Source: Lachnospiraceae bacterium (lineage in GTDB: Bacteria; Bacillota; Clostridia; Lachnospirales; Lachnospiraceae). From it: 64,000 bases of DNA. The number at the start of each line of letters is the position of its first letter. The first letter of the stretch is position 1. Positions 51,250 through 60,829 of the stretch are shown piece by piece. The notes beneath the pieces are model-generated. The model had not been told where the DNA came from. It searched no databases and saw nothing but the letters and a program-made list of their open reading frames with translations. The translations under genes were made by a program, and so were the position numbers. The stretch lies in contig JAFSIQ010000044.1 in assembly GCA_017439675.1 (NCBI GenBank), forward strand, positions 62,001 to 126,000. Direction: 5' to 3'.

Positions 51250-53958
51250 TTGGCAAAAATCAGAGTATATGAATTAGCAAAAAGTCTTGATAAAGACAGC
51301 AAAGAAATAATAGAGATTTTGAAAAAAGAAGGTGTAGAGGTTAAGAACCATATGAGTTCTATTGAAGAAGCAGATGCGAATAAGGTTCGTGGAAGATTTG
51401 TGAAAAAGACGGTTTCCGAAACAAAACCAGCTACTACACAGACAAAGCAGGAAGTGCCAGTTAAAAAGGAAGAATCTGAAGTAAAGCCTGTCAAAGCAGC
51501 AGCATCACAGGTTGACAGACGTGAAAGACCAGATGGCAGACCACAGGGTGATAGACGCGAGAGACCAGACGGTAGACCGCAAGGGGAGAGGCGCGAGAGA
51601 CTAGACAGCAGACCACAAGGTGATAGACGTGAGAGACCGGATGGTAGGCCGCAGATTGACAGACGTGAAAGACCGGATGGTAGACCGTATGGTGATAGAC
51701 GCGAGAGACCACAGGGTGATAGACGTGAAAGACCAGATGGCAGACCACAGGGTGATAGACGTGAAAGACCGGACGGTAGACCATATGGTGATAGACGCGA
51801 GAGACCACAGGGTGATAGACGTGAAAGACCAGATGGCAGACCACAGGGTGATAGACGCGAGAGATCGGATGGTAGACCATATGGTGATAGACGTGAGAGA
51901 CCGCAGGGTGATAGAAAAGAATTTGGTGATAATCGTGGTGGAATGAATAACCGTCGTGACGGAAGAAGAGATGACAGAAGAGAAGAAAAGATTTCCATCC
52001 CTGCACCGATGGATAGAGCATCTATGGATCGTGAGCGTATTGAGCGTCACAAAGAAAAGAAGGAAAGAGAAAAGACCTCTTTGTTCGAGGATGGAGATAA
52101 TAGAAAGAGAGCTCGTAAGAAAAATGAGCATTTTGTTGTAAAGGGTACAAAACCGGTTAACAAACCGGTACAAAAGCCAAAACCAAAGGAGCCAGAAGAA
52201 CCAGTAATTCGTACAATTGAGTTGCCAGAGGTATTAACAGTTCAGGAATTGGCAGATAAGGTTAAAACACCAGTTTCACAGTTGATTAAGAAGTTGTTCT
52301 TAGCAGGTGAAATGGTGACTGTGAATACAGACCTTGATTTTGAAAAGGCAGCAGAAATTGCTTTGGAGTATAACTGCATTGCGGAAGAAGAGGTTAAAGT
52401 AGATGTCATTGAGGAGATGCTTCGTGAAGAGGAAGAAGATGAATCTTTGATGAGCGAGCGTCCACCGGTAGTCTGTGTAATGGGTCACGTTGATCATGGT
52501 AAGACCTCTCTTTTGGATGCTATCCGTGCAACCCATGTAACAACCGGTGAGGCTGGTGGTATCACACAGCATATTGGTGCCTACACCGTTGAAGCAAATG
52601 GTCAGCAGATTACATTCTTAGACACTCCAGGTCATGAGGCATTTACTGCTATGCGTATGCGTGGTGCTCAGTCTACAGATATTGCTATCTTAGTGGTTGC
52701 AGCGGATGACGGTGTTATGCCACAGACCGTTGAGGCGATTAACCATGCTAAGGCTGCTGGTATTGAGATTATTGTTGCAGTGAATAAGATTGATAAGGAA
52801 AGTGCAAATGTTGAGCGCGTGAAGCAGGAATTGGTTGAGTATGAATTGATTGCAGAGGATTGGGGTGGATCTACAGTATTTTGTCCGGTTTCTGCACATA
52901 CTAAGGAAGGTATTGATAACTTACTTGAAATGATTCTGTTGACAGCAGAAGTGTTAGAGCTAAAAGCAAACCCTAACCGTAAAGCTCGTGGTATTGTCAT
53001 TGAAGCTGAGCTTGATAAAGGTCGTGGACCGGTTGCAACTATGTTGGTTCAAAAGGGTACTATGAAGATTGGTGATACCATTGCAGTTGGTAGTGCTTAT
53101 GGTAGAGTACGTGCAATGATTAACGATAAGGGACAGAATGTTAAGGAAGCAGGTCCTTCACAGCCAGTTGAGATTCTCGGTTTGAATGGTGTTCCAGCAG
53201 CAGGTGAAATCTTTGTGGCAACTAAGAATGAGAAGGAAGCTCGTACTATGGCTGAGACTTACATCGCTCAGGATAAAGAGAAGTTATTAGCTGAGACAAA
53301 GGCTAGAATGTCATTGGATGACTTGTTCTCACAAATTCAGGCAGGTAATGTGAAGGAATTGAACTTAGTGGTTAAGGCCGATGTACAGGGTTCTGTAGAG
53401 GCAGTGAAGCAGAGCTTACTTAAGTTATCCAACGAAGAGGTTGTTATCAAGGTTATTCATGCTGGAGTTGGTGCAATCAACGAGTCAGACGTTATTTTGG
53501 CATCTGCTTCCAATGCGATTATTATTGGATTTAACATTCGTCCGGATGCACAGGCTAAGGATGTGGCAGAGAGAGAAAAGGTAGACTTGAGACTTTATAA
53601 GGTTATTTATAACGCAATTGAGGATATTGAAGCAGCGATGAAGGGCATGCTTGATCCTGTGTTTGAGGAACAGGTGACAGGTCACCTGATTGTTCGTCAG
53701 ACCTTTAAGGCGTCTGGTGTTGGTACCATTGCAGGCTGTTTTGTTACAGATGGCTTGATTCGAAAGAAATCAAGTGTTCGTATCACTCGTGCGGAAGAAC
53801 TAATCTATGAAGGTCCTCTTGCTTCCTTGAAGCGTTTCAAAGATGATGTAAAAGAAGTTAAAAATGGATTTGAGTGTGGTATCGTATTAGAAGACTTCAA
53901 TGATTTGAAGGAAGATGATATGATTGAGGCTTACGAAATGGTAGAGGTGCCACGTTAG
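51250..53958 (+). CDS. infB: Translation initiation factor IF-2
   Basis: A 902-residue GTPase that brings initiator tRNA to the 30S subunit. It starts at TTG behind GGAGGTG. Residues 1-55 are the IF2N domain ('[35 protein letters not shown]'); about 88-220 are a 12-residue Arg/Asp/Pro/Gly repeat; a second IF2N part lies about 325-380. The G domain has G1 '[14 protein letters not shown]' (about 412), G2/G3 '[10 protein letters not shown]' and 'DTPGHEAF', and G4 'NKID'. Domains II-IV end with '[10 protein letters not shown]'. The repeat region is unusually long and regular compared with most firmicute IF-2 proteins. Confidence 0.97.
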   Translation: MAKIRVYELAKSLDKDSKEIIEILKKEGVEVKNHMSSIEEADANKVRGRFVKKTVSETKPATTQTKQEVPVKKEESEVKPVKAAASQVDRRERPDGRPQGDRRERPDGRPQGERRERLDSRPQGDRRERPDGRPQIDRRERPDGRPYGDRRERPQGDRRERPDGRPQGDRRERPDGRPYGDRRERPQGDRRERPDGRPQGDRRERSDGRPYGDRRERPQGDRKEFGDNRGGMNNRRDGRRDDRREEKISIPAPMDRASMDRERIERHKEKKEREKTSLFEDGDNRKRARKKNEHFVVKGTKPVNKPVQKPKPKEPEEPVIRTIELPEVLTVQELADKVKTPVSQLIKKLFLAGEMVTVNTDLDFEKAAEIALEYNCIAEEEVKVDVIEEMLREEEEDESLMSERPPVVCVMGHVDHGKTSLLDAIRATHVTTGEAGGITQHIGAYTVEANGQQITFLDTPGHEAFTAMRMRGAQSTDIAILVVAADDGVMPQTVEAINHAKAAGIEIIVAVNKIDKESANVERVKQELVEYELIAEDWGGSTVFCPVSAHTKEGIDNLLEMILLTAEVLELKANPNRKARGIVIEAELDKGRGPVATMLVQKGTMKIGDTIAVGSAYGRVRAMINDKGQNVKEAGPSQPVEILGLNGVPAAGEIFVATKNEKEARTMAETYIAQDKEKLLAETKARMSLDDLFSQIQAGNVKELNLVVKADVQGSVEAVKQSLLKLSNEEVVIKVIHAGVGAINESDVILASASNAIIIGFNIRPDAQAKDVAEREKVDLRLYKVIYNAIEDIEAAMKGMLDPVFEEQVTGHLIVRQTFKASGVGTIAGCFVTDGLIRKKSSVRITRAEELIYEGPLASLKRFKDDVKEVKNGFECGIVLEDFNDLKEDDMIEAYEMVEVPR
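51511..51906 (+). repeat. 36-bp tandem repeats inside infB
   Basis: Twelve units coding for (G)[11 protein letters not shown] or -PY: nine full 12-residue units and three shortened 8-residue units (GDRRERPQ). The pattern 12+12+8 recurs, giving a higher-order unit of 96 bases. Third-base differences between units show that it is not brand new, but near-identical long stretches suggest recent duplication or conversion. Confidence 0.92.
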
Positions 53959-53970
53959 AAAGGAATTAGA

Positions 53971-54375
53971 ATGAGACGTACAAGTATTAAGAATACGCGT
54001 ATCAATGGAGAGGTTCAAAAGGAGCTTTCTCGGATTATTAGTCGTGAGATTAAGGATCCGAGAATTCATCCAATGACCACTGTTACAGAAGTATTTGTTA
54101 CTTCGGATTTAAAGGAGTGTAAAGCATATATATCTGTACTCGGTGATGAGCAGGAGCAGGCGGATACCCTTGCAGGGCTTAAGAGTGCTGCGGGTTATAT
54201 TAGGAGAGAGCTTGCTAGAAGTATCAATCTCAGAAATACACCTGAGATTACCTTCTATATGGATCAGTCTATTGAATATGCGATAAACATGTCAAAAAAG
54301 ATTGATGATGTGCTTCGTAGTCAAGGTGGAACTGTAGCACATGAAGATGCAACAGATTCTGATTTGGATGAGTAA
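53971..54375 (+). CDS. rbfA: Ribosome-binding factor A
   Basis: A 134-residue KH-fold protein for late 30S maturation. 'RINGEVQKELSRIISREIKDPRI' and 'VTEVFVTSDLKECKAYISVLG' and 'LRNTPEITFYMDQSIEYAINMSKKIDDVL' are the family blocks. It starts 12 bases after infB with AAAGGAAT upstream. Confidence 0.96.
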   Translation: MRRTSIKNTRINGEVQKELSRIISREIKDPRIHPMTTVTEVFVTSDLKECKAYISVLGDEQEQADTLAGLKSAAGYIRRELARSINLRNTPEITFYMDQSIEYAINMSKKIDDVLRSQGGTVAHEDATDSDLDE

Positions 54376-54386
54376 TAAGGAGTAGT

Positions 54387-55340
54387 ATGAACGATTTTTT
54401 ACGAGAAATTGAGAATGCAGATACCATAGTAATACTAGGACACACACGTCCCGATGGGGACTGTGTGGGTTCTTGTCTTGGTGTTTACAATTATGTGTTA
54501 GATAATTATCCGGAAAAGCAAGTAGATATTTATTTGGATGATTTTAAGGAAGAATTCATGTTTTTACGTGGAGCAGACAGAATTCTACATAGTAAGCAAG
54601 ATAAGACCTATGATTTGTGTCTTTCGTTGGACAGTGGTGATTTGGATAGACATGGTGAATTTGTTTCCTATTTTCATGATGCAAAGCGTACTGTGTGTAT
54701 CGATCATCACATTAGCAATGTGGGATTTGGTGATGTTTGTTTTGTAAAGACGGAGTGTAGTGCTGCTGCAGAGGCAATTTATATGCTACTAGAACAGGAT
54801 AAAATCAGTCAGGAGTGTGCAGAGTGTCTATATCTTGGTATAGTACATGATACTGGCGTGTTTAAGTACACGAATACCACAAGACAAACTATGGAAATTG
54901 CAGGAATGTTGATTGAAAAGGGTGCAAGAAGTCCGTTGGTGATTGATGGTACATTTTACAAGAAGACATTTTTGCAGAATAAAATATTAGCCAAGGCTTT
55001 AGATTCTGCATTTCTGATGTTTGACGGTAAGGTGATTGTATCTTGTCTGACAAGGGATGTGTTTGACGAATTTGGTGCTACAAATTTGGATACAGAAGGT
55101 GTAGTGGATGCATTGCGTATTACAGAGGGTGTGGAATGTGCACTTTGGATGTATGAATATCCGAAAGAAGGAACCTTCAAATGTTCTCTTCGCTCCAACG
55201 AATTGGTAAATGTCAATTTGATTGCGTGTAGCTTGGGTGGCGGTGGTCACATAAAGGCTGCTGGTTGTGAGATAGAGGGAGAGAAGGACACCATTATTCT
55301 CAAGATTACAGAAATGATAAAAGAACAATTGGGCGAGTAA
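54387..55340 (+). CDS. nrnA: DHH-family phosphoesterase (NrnA-like oligoribonuclease/pAp phosphatase)
   Basis: A 317-residue protein with DHH and DHHA1 domains. Metal-binding motifs are 'ILGHTRPDGDCVGSCLG', 'DSGD' and 'CIDHHISN', then 'GIVHDTGVFKYTNTT'; the end 'LGGGGHIKAAGCEIEG' is the substrate-binding GGGH motif. NrnA degrades short RNA and 3'-phosphoadenosine 5'-phosphate. Placement between rbfA and truB is conserved in Firmicutes. Confidence 0.93.
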   Translation: MNDFLREIENADTIVILGHTRPDGDCVGSCLGVYNYVLDNYPEKQVDIYLDDFKEEFMFLRGADRILHSKQDKTYDLCLSLDSGDLDRHGEFVSYFHDAKRTVCIDHHISNVGFGDVCFVKTECSAAAEAIYMLLEQDKISQECAECLYLGIVHDTGVFKYTNTTRQTMEIAGMLIEKGARSPLVIDGTFYKKTFLQNKILAKALDSAFLMFDGKVIVSCLTRDVFDEFGATNLDTEGVVDALRITEGVECALWMYEYPKEGTFKCSLRSNELVNVNLIACSLGGGGHIKAAGCEIEGEKDTIILKITEMIKEQLGE

Positions 55341-55370
55341 AAGAAATGCAAAAGGGATGTAGGTGAGATT

Positions 55371-56288
55371 ATGTATAACGGTGTAATCAATGTGTACAAA
55401 CAACCGGGATTTACCTCCTTTGATGTGGTGGCGAAGCTTCGGGGGATTTTAAAACAGAAAAAAATTGGTCATACCGGAACCTTAGACCCAGATGCGGAAG
55501 GTGTTTTGGTTGTGTGTCTGGGGAAAGCCACAAAGCTTTGTGATGTGCTGACGGACAAAGATAAAAGTTATGAAGTAGTTTTAAAGCTAGGAATTACCAC
55601 AGATACGGAGGATAGTTCGGGAAATGTTCTTTCAAAGTCCGATGTAACAGTATCTGAGGTGCAGGTGAGAAAGGTGATTGCCTCGTTTGTGGGAGAATAC
55701 GACCAGATTCCCCCAATGTATTCTGCCATAAAGGTGAATGGAAAGAAACTTTATGAGCTAGCTAGAGAGGGAATTGAAATTGAAAGAACCCCAAGAAGGG
55801 TAATCATTCATTCTATCGATATTCTTTCGGTTGATTTACCGTATATCAAGATGAAAGTTTCCTGTGGAAAGGGAACGTATATCCGTAGTCTTTGTAGGGA
55901 TATTGGAGAACAACTTGGATGTGGTGGAATTATGGACAAATTGGTCCGTGGAAGTGTTAATGCTACAGAAACTGGTAAAGTGTTTACTGCGGAGGATGCA
56001 TTAACTTTGTCACAAATAGAAGAGCTGATTCGAAATGGTACAATAGAGGAATATATTTTATCCATTGATTCCTTATTCCCAACTTGTAAAAAGTGTCAGG
56101 TGAATATAGAGGGGCAAAAAAAGCTTATGAATGGAAATATTTTGAAGTCTAAGGATTTTCAGGGTGAGCAACCGGATAAAGTCGATGGAAGTATTAGTCT
56201 AATATATGATAAAGATGGTACATTTACCGCAACTTATCAGTATGTAGCAAAGATGCATTGTTGGAAAGTGAATAAGATGTTTTTGTAA
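55371..56288 (+). CDS. truB: tRNA pseudouridine-55 synthase TruB
   Basis: A 305-residue enzyme making pseudouridine at position 55 of tRNAs. 'GVINVYKQPGFTSFDVVAKLRGILKQKKIGHTGTLDPDAEGVLVVCLGKATKL' contains the catalytic Asp; 'YDQIPPMYSAIKVNGKKLYELAREG' and 'CGKGTYIRSLCRDIGEQLG' follow. The end carries a PUA-like part. A 98-base gap without a clear terminator leads to ribF. Confidence 0.97.
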   Translation: MYNGVINVYKQPGFTSFDVVAKLRGILKQKKIGHTGTLDPDAEGVLVVCLGKATKLCDVLTDKDKSYEVVLKLGITTDTEDSSGNVLSKSDVTVSEVQVRKVIASFVGEYDQIPPMYSAIKVNGKKLYELAREGIEIERTPRRVIIHSIDILSVDLPYIKMKVSCGKGTYIRSLCRDIGEQLGCGGIMDKLVRGSVNATETGKVFTAEDALTLSQIEELIRNGTIEEYILSIDSLFPTCKKCQVNIEGQKKLMNGNILKSKDFQGEQPDKVDGSISLIYDKDGTFTATYQYVAKMHCWKVNKMFL

Positions 56289-56386
56289 TAAACTAGATTT
56301 GAAAGTGTTATTGCAGGGGCGATTTAGTTAATAAAATTCAAATGTGTAAGTTTAATTTGATACAGCAGCGTGAGTAGGAGCAGAAT

Positions 56387-57304
56387 ATGATATATTTACA
56401 AAATGAAGAGGCACGACAATTTCATATTACTAATACAGCGGTAGCATTGGGTAAGTTTGATGGAATTCATGTGGGACACCAGATGTTAATAGATGGATTA
56501 CTTGAAGAGAAAAAGCAAGGTAGAATCGCGTTGGTGTTTACCTTTGGAGAAAGTCCTCTTGCTGTGTTGTCCGGAGGTTCAAGAAAGAACATATACACTC
56601 CTGAAGAAAAAGCATTATATTTCGAAGAACTGGGAGTAGATGTGTTGTTGGAATATCCATTCACAAAGGAATTTGCATCAATATATCCTGAACAGTTTGT
56701 GGAGGAGTGCTTAGTAAAGCAATTAGGCGTTTCCTCAGTGTATATAGGTGAGGATTTTCGGTTTGGAAAAATGCGAATGGGAAATGTTTCGCTGTTGAAA
56801 TCTCTGGGCGCACAGTATCATTTTGAAACGCATGCAATTCCAAAGAAGACATTACATGGAAAGGTAGTAAGCTCCACGGGAATTCGAGATATGTTGGAGT
56901 CTAATCTTTATATTGCGAATGACATGTTAGGAAATCCATATTTTGTATATGGTGCAGTGGTTCATGGAAATCATTTAGGGCATACCATTGGTTATCCCAC
57001 TATCAACCAAGAAGTTTCTGAGCAAAAGTTAATTCCTGCATTTGGTGTATATGCAAGCAGAGTATGTATTGAAGGGATTTATTACAGAGGTATTAGTAAT
57101 CTTGGAAAGAAGCCTACTATTGATGGAGAACATCAGGTGGGATTGGAAACCTACATTTTAGATTATAATGGTGATTTGTATGGACGGTATCTCAAGGTAG
57201 AATTGTTGTATTTCATTCGTCCGGAAGAGAAATTTTCAGGAGTGATAGAATTGAAAAAACAGATTCATAACGATATTGAAGTGATGTTAGAGGAATCGCT
57301 ATAG
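56387..57304 (+). CDS. ribF: Bifunctional riboflavin kinase / FAD synthetase
   Basis: A 305-residue protein making FMN and FAD. The N-terminal adenylyltransferase has 'VALGKFDGIHVGHQMLI' and 'GEDFRFGKMRMGN'; 'VVSSTGIRDML' matches the conserved S-S-T-x-I-R block. The C-terminal kinase has 'VVHGNHLGHTIGYPTIN' and 'YRGISNLGKKPTI'. RBS TAGGAG. It ends the conserved operon and is 21 bases before the polyprenyl synthase. Confidence 0.97.
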   Translation: MIYLQNEEARQFHITNTAVALGKFDGIHVGHQMLIDGLLEEKKQGRIALVFTFGESPLAVLSGGSRKNIYTPEEKALYFEELGVDVLLEYPFTKEFASIYPEQFVEECLVKQLGVSSVYIGEDFRFGKMRMGNVSLLKSLGAQYHFETHAIPKKTLHGKVVSSTGIRDMLESNLYIANDMLGNPYFVYGAVVHGNHLGHTIGYPTINQEVSEQKLIPAFGVYASRVCIEGIYYRGISNLGKKPTIDGEHQVGLETYILDYNGDLYGRYLKVELLYFIRPEEKFSGVIELKKQIHNDIEVMLEESL

Positions 57305-57325
57305 TTAAATATATGGAGGGGTATA

Positions 57326-58210
57326 ATGGATTTAAAAACGGAATTGCAAAAAAGAATAGAAGAGATTGAAAGTGTAATCGTTGGTTACTTACCAGAAGAA
57401 GCAGGATATCAAAAAACAGTGATTGAGGCGATGAATTATAGTGTCTTAGCAGGTGGTAAGCGGATTCGCCCGATGCTGATGCAGGAAACCTACCGATTGT
57501 TTGGTGGAACTGGTAATATTGTTGAGCCATTTATGTGTGCACTAGAAATGATACATACATATTCTTTGGTACATGATGACCTTCCGGCTATGGATAATGA
57601 TGAGTATCGTCGCGGTAAGAAAACGACTCATGCGGTATATGGTGAGACTATGGGAATTCTTGCCGGTGATGGATTGCTTAATTACGCCTTTGAAGTTGTA
57701 AGTAGTGCATTTGATATAGAGTGTAGTGAAAATGTTGCTAAAGCAATGCAAATCCTTGCTAAGAAAGCTGGTATTTATGGTATGATTGGTGGTCAGGTGG
57801 CAGATATTGAATCCGAGAACAAGTCGGTTGGAATTGAGACTATTGAATTTATTCATAAGATGAAGACCGGCGCACTGATTGAGAGTGCCATGTTAATTGG
57901 TGCTGTACTTGCAGGGGCAACGGATGAGGATATGCAAAAGATAGAGCAGATTGCGACAGATATTGGTGTTGCTTTCCAAATTCAGGATGACATTTTGGAT
58001 TTAACTAGTACAACAGAAGTGTTGGGCAAACCAGTGGGTAGTGATGAAAAGAATCACAAGTCCACCTATGTTTCTTTAAAGGGATTGGAGCAGTCGAAGA
58101 AGGATGTAGAATATCTGTCTAATCGTGCTTTAGATACATTAGCTTCCTTGCCAGGGGAAAATGCATTCTTAGAGGAATTGATTCGTATGCTGATTGTGAG
58201 AGAAAAATAA
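57326..58210 (+). CDS. ispA: Polyprenyl synthetase (farnesyl diphosphate synthase type)
   Basis: A 294-residue all-helical prenyltransferase. The first Asp-rich motif DDxxD is in 'SLVHDDLPAMDNDEYRRGKKTTH' and the second in 'AFQIQDDILDL'; 'AGGKRIRPML' is the diphosphate site. It builds C15 or similar chains from IPP and DMAPP, the products of the IspH pathway encoded at 23.4 kb. The usual neighbours xseA/xseB and dxs are not here. GGAGGGG precedes the ATG. Confidence 0.92.
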   Translation: MDLKTELQKRIEEIESVIVGYLPEEAGYQKTVIEAMNYSVLAGGKRIRPMLMQETYRLFGGTGNIVEPFMCALEMIHTYSLVHDDLPAMDNDEYRRGKKTTHAVYGETMGILAGDGLLNYAFEVVSSAFDIECSENVAKAMQILAKKAGIYGMIGGQVADIESENKSVGIETIEFIHKMKTGALIESAMLIGAVLAGATDEDMQKIEQIATDIGVAFQIQDDILDLTSTTEVLGKPVGSDEKNHKSTYVSLKGLEQSKKDVEYLSNRALDTLASLPGENAFLEELIRMLIVREK

Positions 58211-58273
58211 ACAAAAAAATAATTTTCGGTTTGTTGCCTATCAAAAGTATTAGTACAATAAAATGAATTTAAT

Positions 58274-58317
58274 AAAATACACCATGTAAAGAAAAAATGC
58301 TTGACATGGTGTGTTTT
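58274..58317. repeat. Hairpin overlapping the ylxM promoter
   Basis: AAAATACACCATGT (58274-58287) pairs with ACATGGTGTGTTTT (58304-58317), one G-U pair, loop of 16 bases. It could terminate transcription from ispA, but its 3' arm also holds the ylxM -35 box. Confidence 0.65.
58285..58306. promoter_or_regulatory. Operator-like repeat, copy 1, over the ylxM -35 box
   Basis: TGTAAAGAAAAAAT-GCTTGACA: 22 bases differing at two positions from copy 2 at 58342. Arms TGTAAAG and CTTGACA are near-palindromic and the right arm includes the TTGACA -35 element. Confidence 0.55.
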
Positions 58318-58329
58318 ATTGTATATACT
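58301..58329 (+). promoter_or_regulatory. Promoter of ylxM-ffh
   Basis: Perfect TTGACA at 58301-58306, 17-base spacer, TATACT at 58324-58329; start near 58336, just before operator-like copy 2. Confidence 0.85.
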
Positions 58330-58341
58330 AGTCAAGGTTGA

Positions 58342-58363
58342 TGTAAAGAAAAAATACTTTACA
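58342..58363. promoter_or_regulatory. Operator-like repeat, copy 2, in the ylxM 5' UTR
   Basis: TGTAAAG-AAAAAATA-CTTTACA: a perfect seven-base dyad with an eight-base centre, 57 bases from copy 1 and ending two bases before the GAGGTG ribosome site of ylxM. Confidence 0.6.
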
Positions 58364-58375
58364 GAGGTGAAAGAT

Positions 58376-58732
58376 ATGGAAAAGATGGTTCGACAAGCGT
58401 TATTATTTGATTTCTATGGTGAACTTTTGACAGAACACCAGAAGAACATCTATTCCGATATTGTGTTAGATGATTTATCCTACTCAGAAGTTGCAAGAGA
58501 TGAAGGTATTAGCCGTCAGGGTGTATACGATCTTGTAAAACGATGTGATAAGATATTAGAAGATTACGAGAACAAGCTTCAATTAGTTGCAAAGTTTTTA
58601 GAGACAAAGGAACGCGTGAGTCAGATTCACGAATTGGCAACCGAGTTGAAGGGTATGACAGATAGAGAAGTCTTGCAAGAAAAACTCAATGAAATTGAGG
58701 AGATTTCCAAGGCGATTTATGAGAGCTATTGA
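58376..58732 (+). CDS. ylxM: YlxM helix-turn-helix protein
   Basis: A 118-residue protein starting at the ATG behind AGAGGTG. 'LLTEHQKNIYSDIVLDDLSYSEVARDEGISRQGVYDLVKRCDKILEDYENKL' is a sigma-70 region 4-like helix-turn-helix; a coiled-coil tail follows. YlxM is always next to ffh and is reported to modulate signal recognition particle activity in Streptococcus. The paired repeats over its promoter fit autoregulation, which is inference. Confidence 0.93.
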   Translation: MEKMVRQALLFDFYGELLTEHQKNIYSDIVLDDLSYSEVARDEGISRQGVYDLVKRCDKILEDYENKLQLVAKFLETKERVSQIHELATELKGMTDREVLQEKLNEIEEISKAIYESY

Positions 58733-58827
58733 CGAATTACAGTAGAGTGACCTGACATATATAGTAGTTCAATCAGATTGAATATCATGTATGTGAATGT
58801 TGATTCCGATTGCTAGGAGGCAAATAT

Positions 58828-60168
58828 ATGGCATTTGAGAGTTTATCAGATAAATTACAGAATGCATTTAAGAAGTTAAGAAGTAAGGGGGCGCTTACGG
58901 AGGCTGACGTTAAGGAGGCGATGAAAGAGGTTAAGCGTGCGTTACTAGAAGCAGATGTTAACTTTAAGGTGGTTAAGCAGTTTATCAATTCTGTCAGTGA
59001 ACGTGCAGTTGGTGAGGATGTGTTAAAGGGTCTTAATCCGGGACAGATGGTAATTAAGATTGTTAAGGAAGAGATGAACAAACTGATGGGTTCTGAGACA
59101 ACAGAGATTAAACTTCTTCCTTCGAATGAAGTGACAGTTATCATGATGTGTGGTCTTCAGGGTGCAGGTAAAACAACCACCGTTGCAAAGCTTGCAGGTA
59201 AATATAAGGAAAAGGGCAAGAAATGCCTGCTTACCGCCTGTGACGTGTATCGTCCCGCTGCCATTAAGCAGTTAGAGATTAATGGTGAAAAACAAGGAGT
59301 TCCTGTATTTACAATGGGGGCTAATAATTCACCAGTAGATATTGCAAAAGCCGCTGTGGAGCATGCAGCGAAGAATCATATACAGATTGTATTTTTAGAT
59401 ACCGCAGGACGTTTGCATGTAGATGAAGCCATGATGGAAGAGCTACAGCAGATGAAAGCAAATGTTGCGGTTACATACACCATTTTAACTGTGGATGCCA
59501 TGACAGGTCAGGATGCAGTGAATGTAGCTACTAACTTCAATGAACAGATTGGTATTGATGGTGTAATCCTTACAAAATTAGATGGTGATACCCGTGGCGG
59601 TGCAGCACTTTCCATCAAAGCGGTTACTGGAAAGCCTATTTTCTATGTGGGTATGGGTGAGAAGCTTTCCGACCTTGAGCAGTTTTATCCAGACCGTATG
59701 GCAAGCCGTATTCTTGGCATGGGTGATGTGGAATCTCTGATTGAAAAAGCACAGAATGCCATTGATGAAGACAAAGCCAAGGAAATGGAGCAAAAGATGC
59801 GAAAGGCAACTTTTGATTTCAATGACTTTTTAGATAGTATGGACCAGATGGAGAAGATGGGAGGATTACAGAGTATGCTTTCCATGCTACCTGGTATGGG
59901 CAATCAGTTGAATAATGTGGACGTGGATGAGAAGCAGATGAATCGTCCCAAATCCATTATTCTTTCCATGACGAAAGAAGAGCGTTCGAATCCAAAGATT
60001 TTGAATGCTAGCCGTAAGAAAAGAATTGCCAATGGAGCTGGTGTGGATGTCAGTGAAGTCAATCGTCTGATTAAGCAGTTTGAACAGATGCAGAAAATGA
60101 TGAAGCAGATGTCTGGTATGATGGGTGGTAAGCGTGGTAAACGTTTCCGCATGCCATTTGGATTCTAA
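58828..60168 (+). CDS. ffh: Signal recognition particle protein Ffh
   Basis: A 446-residue GTPase that targets nascent membrane proteins. The ATG at 58828 follows AGGAGG. N domain first, then the G domain with 'GLQGAGKTTTVAKLA' (about 110), 'DVYRPAAIKQL', 'DTAGRLHVDEAMM' and 'TKLDGDTRGGAALS', then the methionine-rich M domain that binds signal peptides and 4.5S RNA ('QMQKMMKQMSGMMGGKRGK'). No ffs RNA gene was seen in the window. Confidence 0.98.
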   Translation: MAFESLSDKLQNAFKKLRSKGALTEADVKEAMKEVKRALLEADVNFKVVKQFINSVSERAVGEDVLKGLNPGQMVIKIVKEEMNKLMGSETTEIKLLPSNEVTVIMMCGLQGAGKTTTVAKLAGKYKEKGKKCLLTACDVYRPAAIKQLEINGEKQGVPVFTMGANNSPVDIAKAAVEHAAKNHIQIVFLDTAGRLHVDEAMMEELQQMKANVAVTYTILTVDAMTGQDAVNVATNFNEQIGIDGVILTKLDGDTRGGAALSIKAVTGKPIFYVGMGEKLSDLEQFYPDRMASRILGMGDVESLIEKAQNAIDEDKAKEMEQKMRKATFDFNDFLDSMDQMEKMGGLQSMLSMLPGMGNQLNNVDVDEKQMNRPKSIILSMTKEERSNPKILNASRKKRIANGAGVDVSEVNRLIKQFEQMQKMMKQMSGMMGGKRGKRFRMPFGF

Positions 60169-60242
60169 TTGATGTAAAAACCATTATGGTTTGGACATAA
60201 AAGAGCACATAGTGTGCAAATATTAAAGGAGGTGAAATGACA

Positions 60243-60485
60243 ATGGTAAAGATGAGATTAAAGAGAATGGGATATAAGAGACATCCTTTCTATAGAATTG
60301 TAGTTGCAGATGCACGTTCTCCAAGAGATGGTAGATTCATCGAGGAAATCGGTACTTATGATCCTAATCAGGAGCCAAGCGTAGTTAAGGTTGACGCTGA
60401 GGCAGCTAAGAAGTGGTTAGCAAATGGTGCTCAGCCAACAGAGACAGTTGCTAAGCTTTTGAAGCAGGCAGGAATTGAGAAGTAG
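60243..60485 (+). CDS. rpsP: 30S ribosomal protein S16
   Basis: An 80-residue protein ([41 protein letters not shown]). The ATG at 60243 is ten bases from AGGAGG; another ATG at 60237 is four bases away and would add two residues. A small GCACA/TGTGC hairpin lies before the ribosome site. First of the S16-KhpA-RimM-TrmD-L19 group. Confidence 0.97.
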   Translation: MVKMRLKRMGYKRHPFYRIVVADARSPRDGRFIEEIGTYDPNQEPSVVKVDAEAAKKWLANGAQPTETVAKLLKQAGIEK

Positions 60486-60506
60486 AACTTGGGAGGTTAT
60501 TCGTAA

Positions 60507-60734
60507 ATGAAGGAATTAGTAGAAGTAATAGCAAAATCCCTAGTTGATCACCCTGAACAGGTTGAAGTATTCGAGACTTCAAAGGATGACGCCATTTATG
60601 TTGAGCTTAAGGTTGCCCAGGAGGATATGGGTAAAGTAATCGGTAAGCAGGGTAGAATTGCAAAATCTATCCGTACAGTTGTGAAAGCAGCTGCTTCTAA
60701 GGGTGATAAGAAGGTAATTGTAGACATCAAATAA
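60507..60734 (+). CDS. khpA: KH-domain RNA-binding protein KhpA (YlqC)
   Basis: A 75-residue single KH domain with the GxxG loop in 'DMGKVIGKQGRIAKSIRTVVKAAASKGDKKVIVDI'. KhpA pairs with KhpB/Jag to control cell elongation and division through RNA binding in Firmicutes. RBS GGGAGG. It is followed by a long hairpin. Confidence 0.94.
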   Translation: MKELVEVIAKSLVDHPEQVEVFETSKDDAIYVELKVAQEDMGKVIGKQGRIAKSIRTVVKAAASKGDKKVIVDIK

Positions 60735-60755
60735 TTGTTGTTTACTTAAAAGTAC

Positions 60756-60829
60756 GTCGGTACTTAAATAGTTCCCATTCGGATACAAAAGGTCCTCAAT
60801 GGGAAGCTGTTTCAAGTACCGACTTATTT
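60756..60829 (+). terminator. Long hairpin terminator or attenuator after khpA
   Basis: GTCGGTACTT (60756-60765), AAATAG and TTCCCATT (60772-60779) pair with AATGGGAA (60798-60805), CTGTTT and AAGTACCGAC (60814-60823), a stem of about 24 pairs with two bulges, followed by TTATTTTTT. The first arm can instead form AAGTAC-GTCG-GTACTT (60750-60765), which excludes the long stem. The ribosome site of the next gene is directly behind. Confidence 0.7.

Noticed and set aside
51511-51906. Repeats considered as a CRISPR array
   Set aside because: Units are contiguous, in frame and coding, with no unique spacers and no cas genes.
51225-52173. Three long antisense frames opposite the infB repeats (up to 257 residues, Ser/Leu/Pro/Gly- or His/Tyr/Pro-rich)
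   Set aside because: They are reverse-strand readings of the 36-base repeat, which has few stops in any frame; no ribosome sites or recognised domains.
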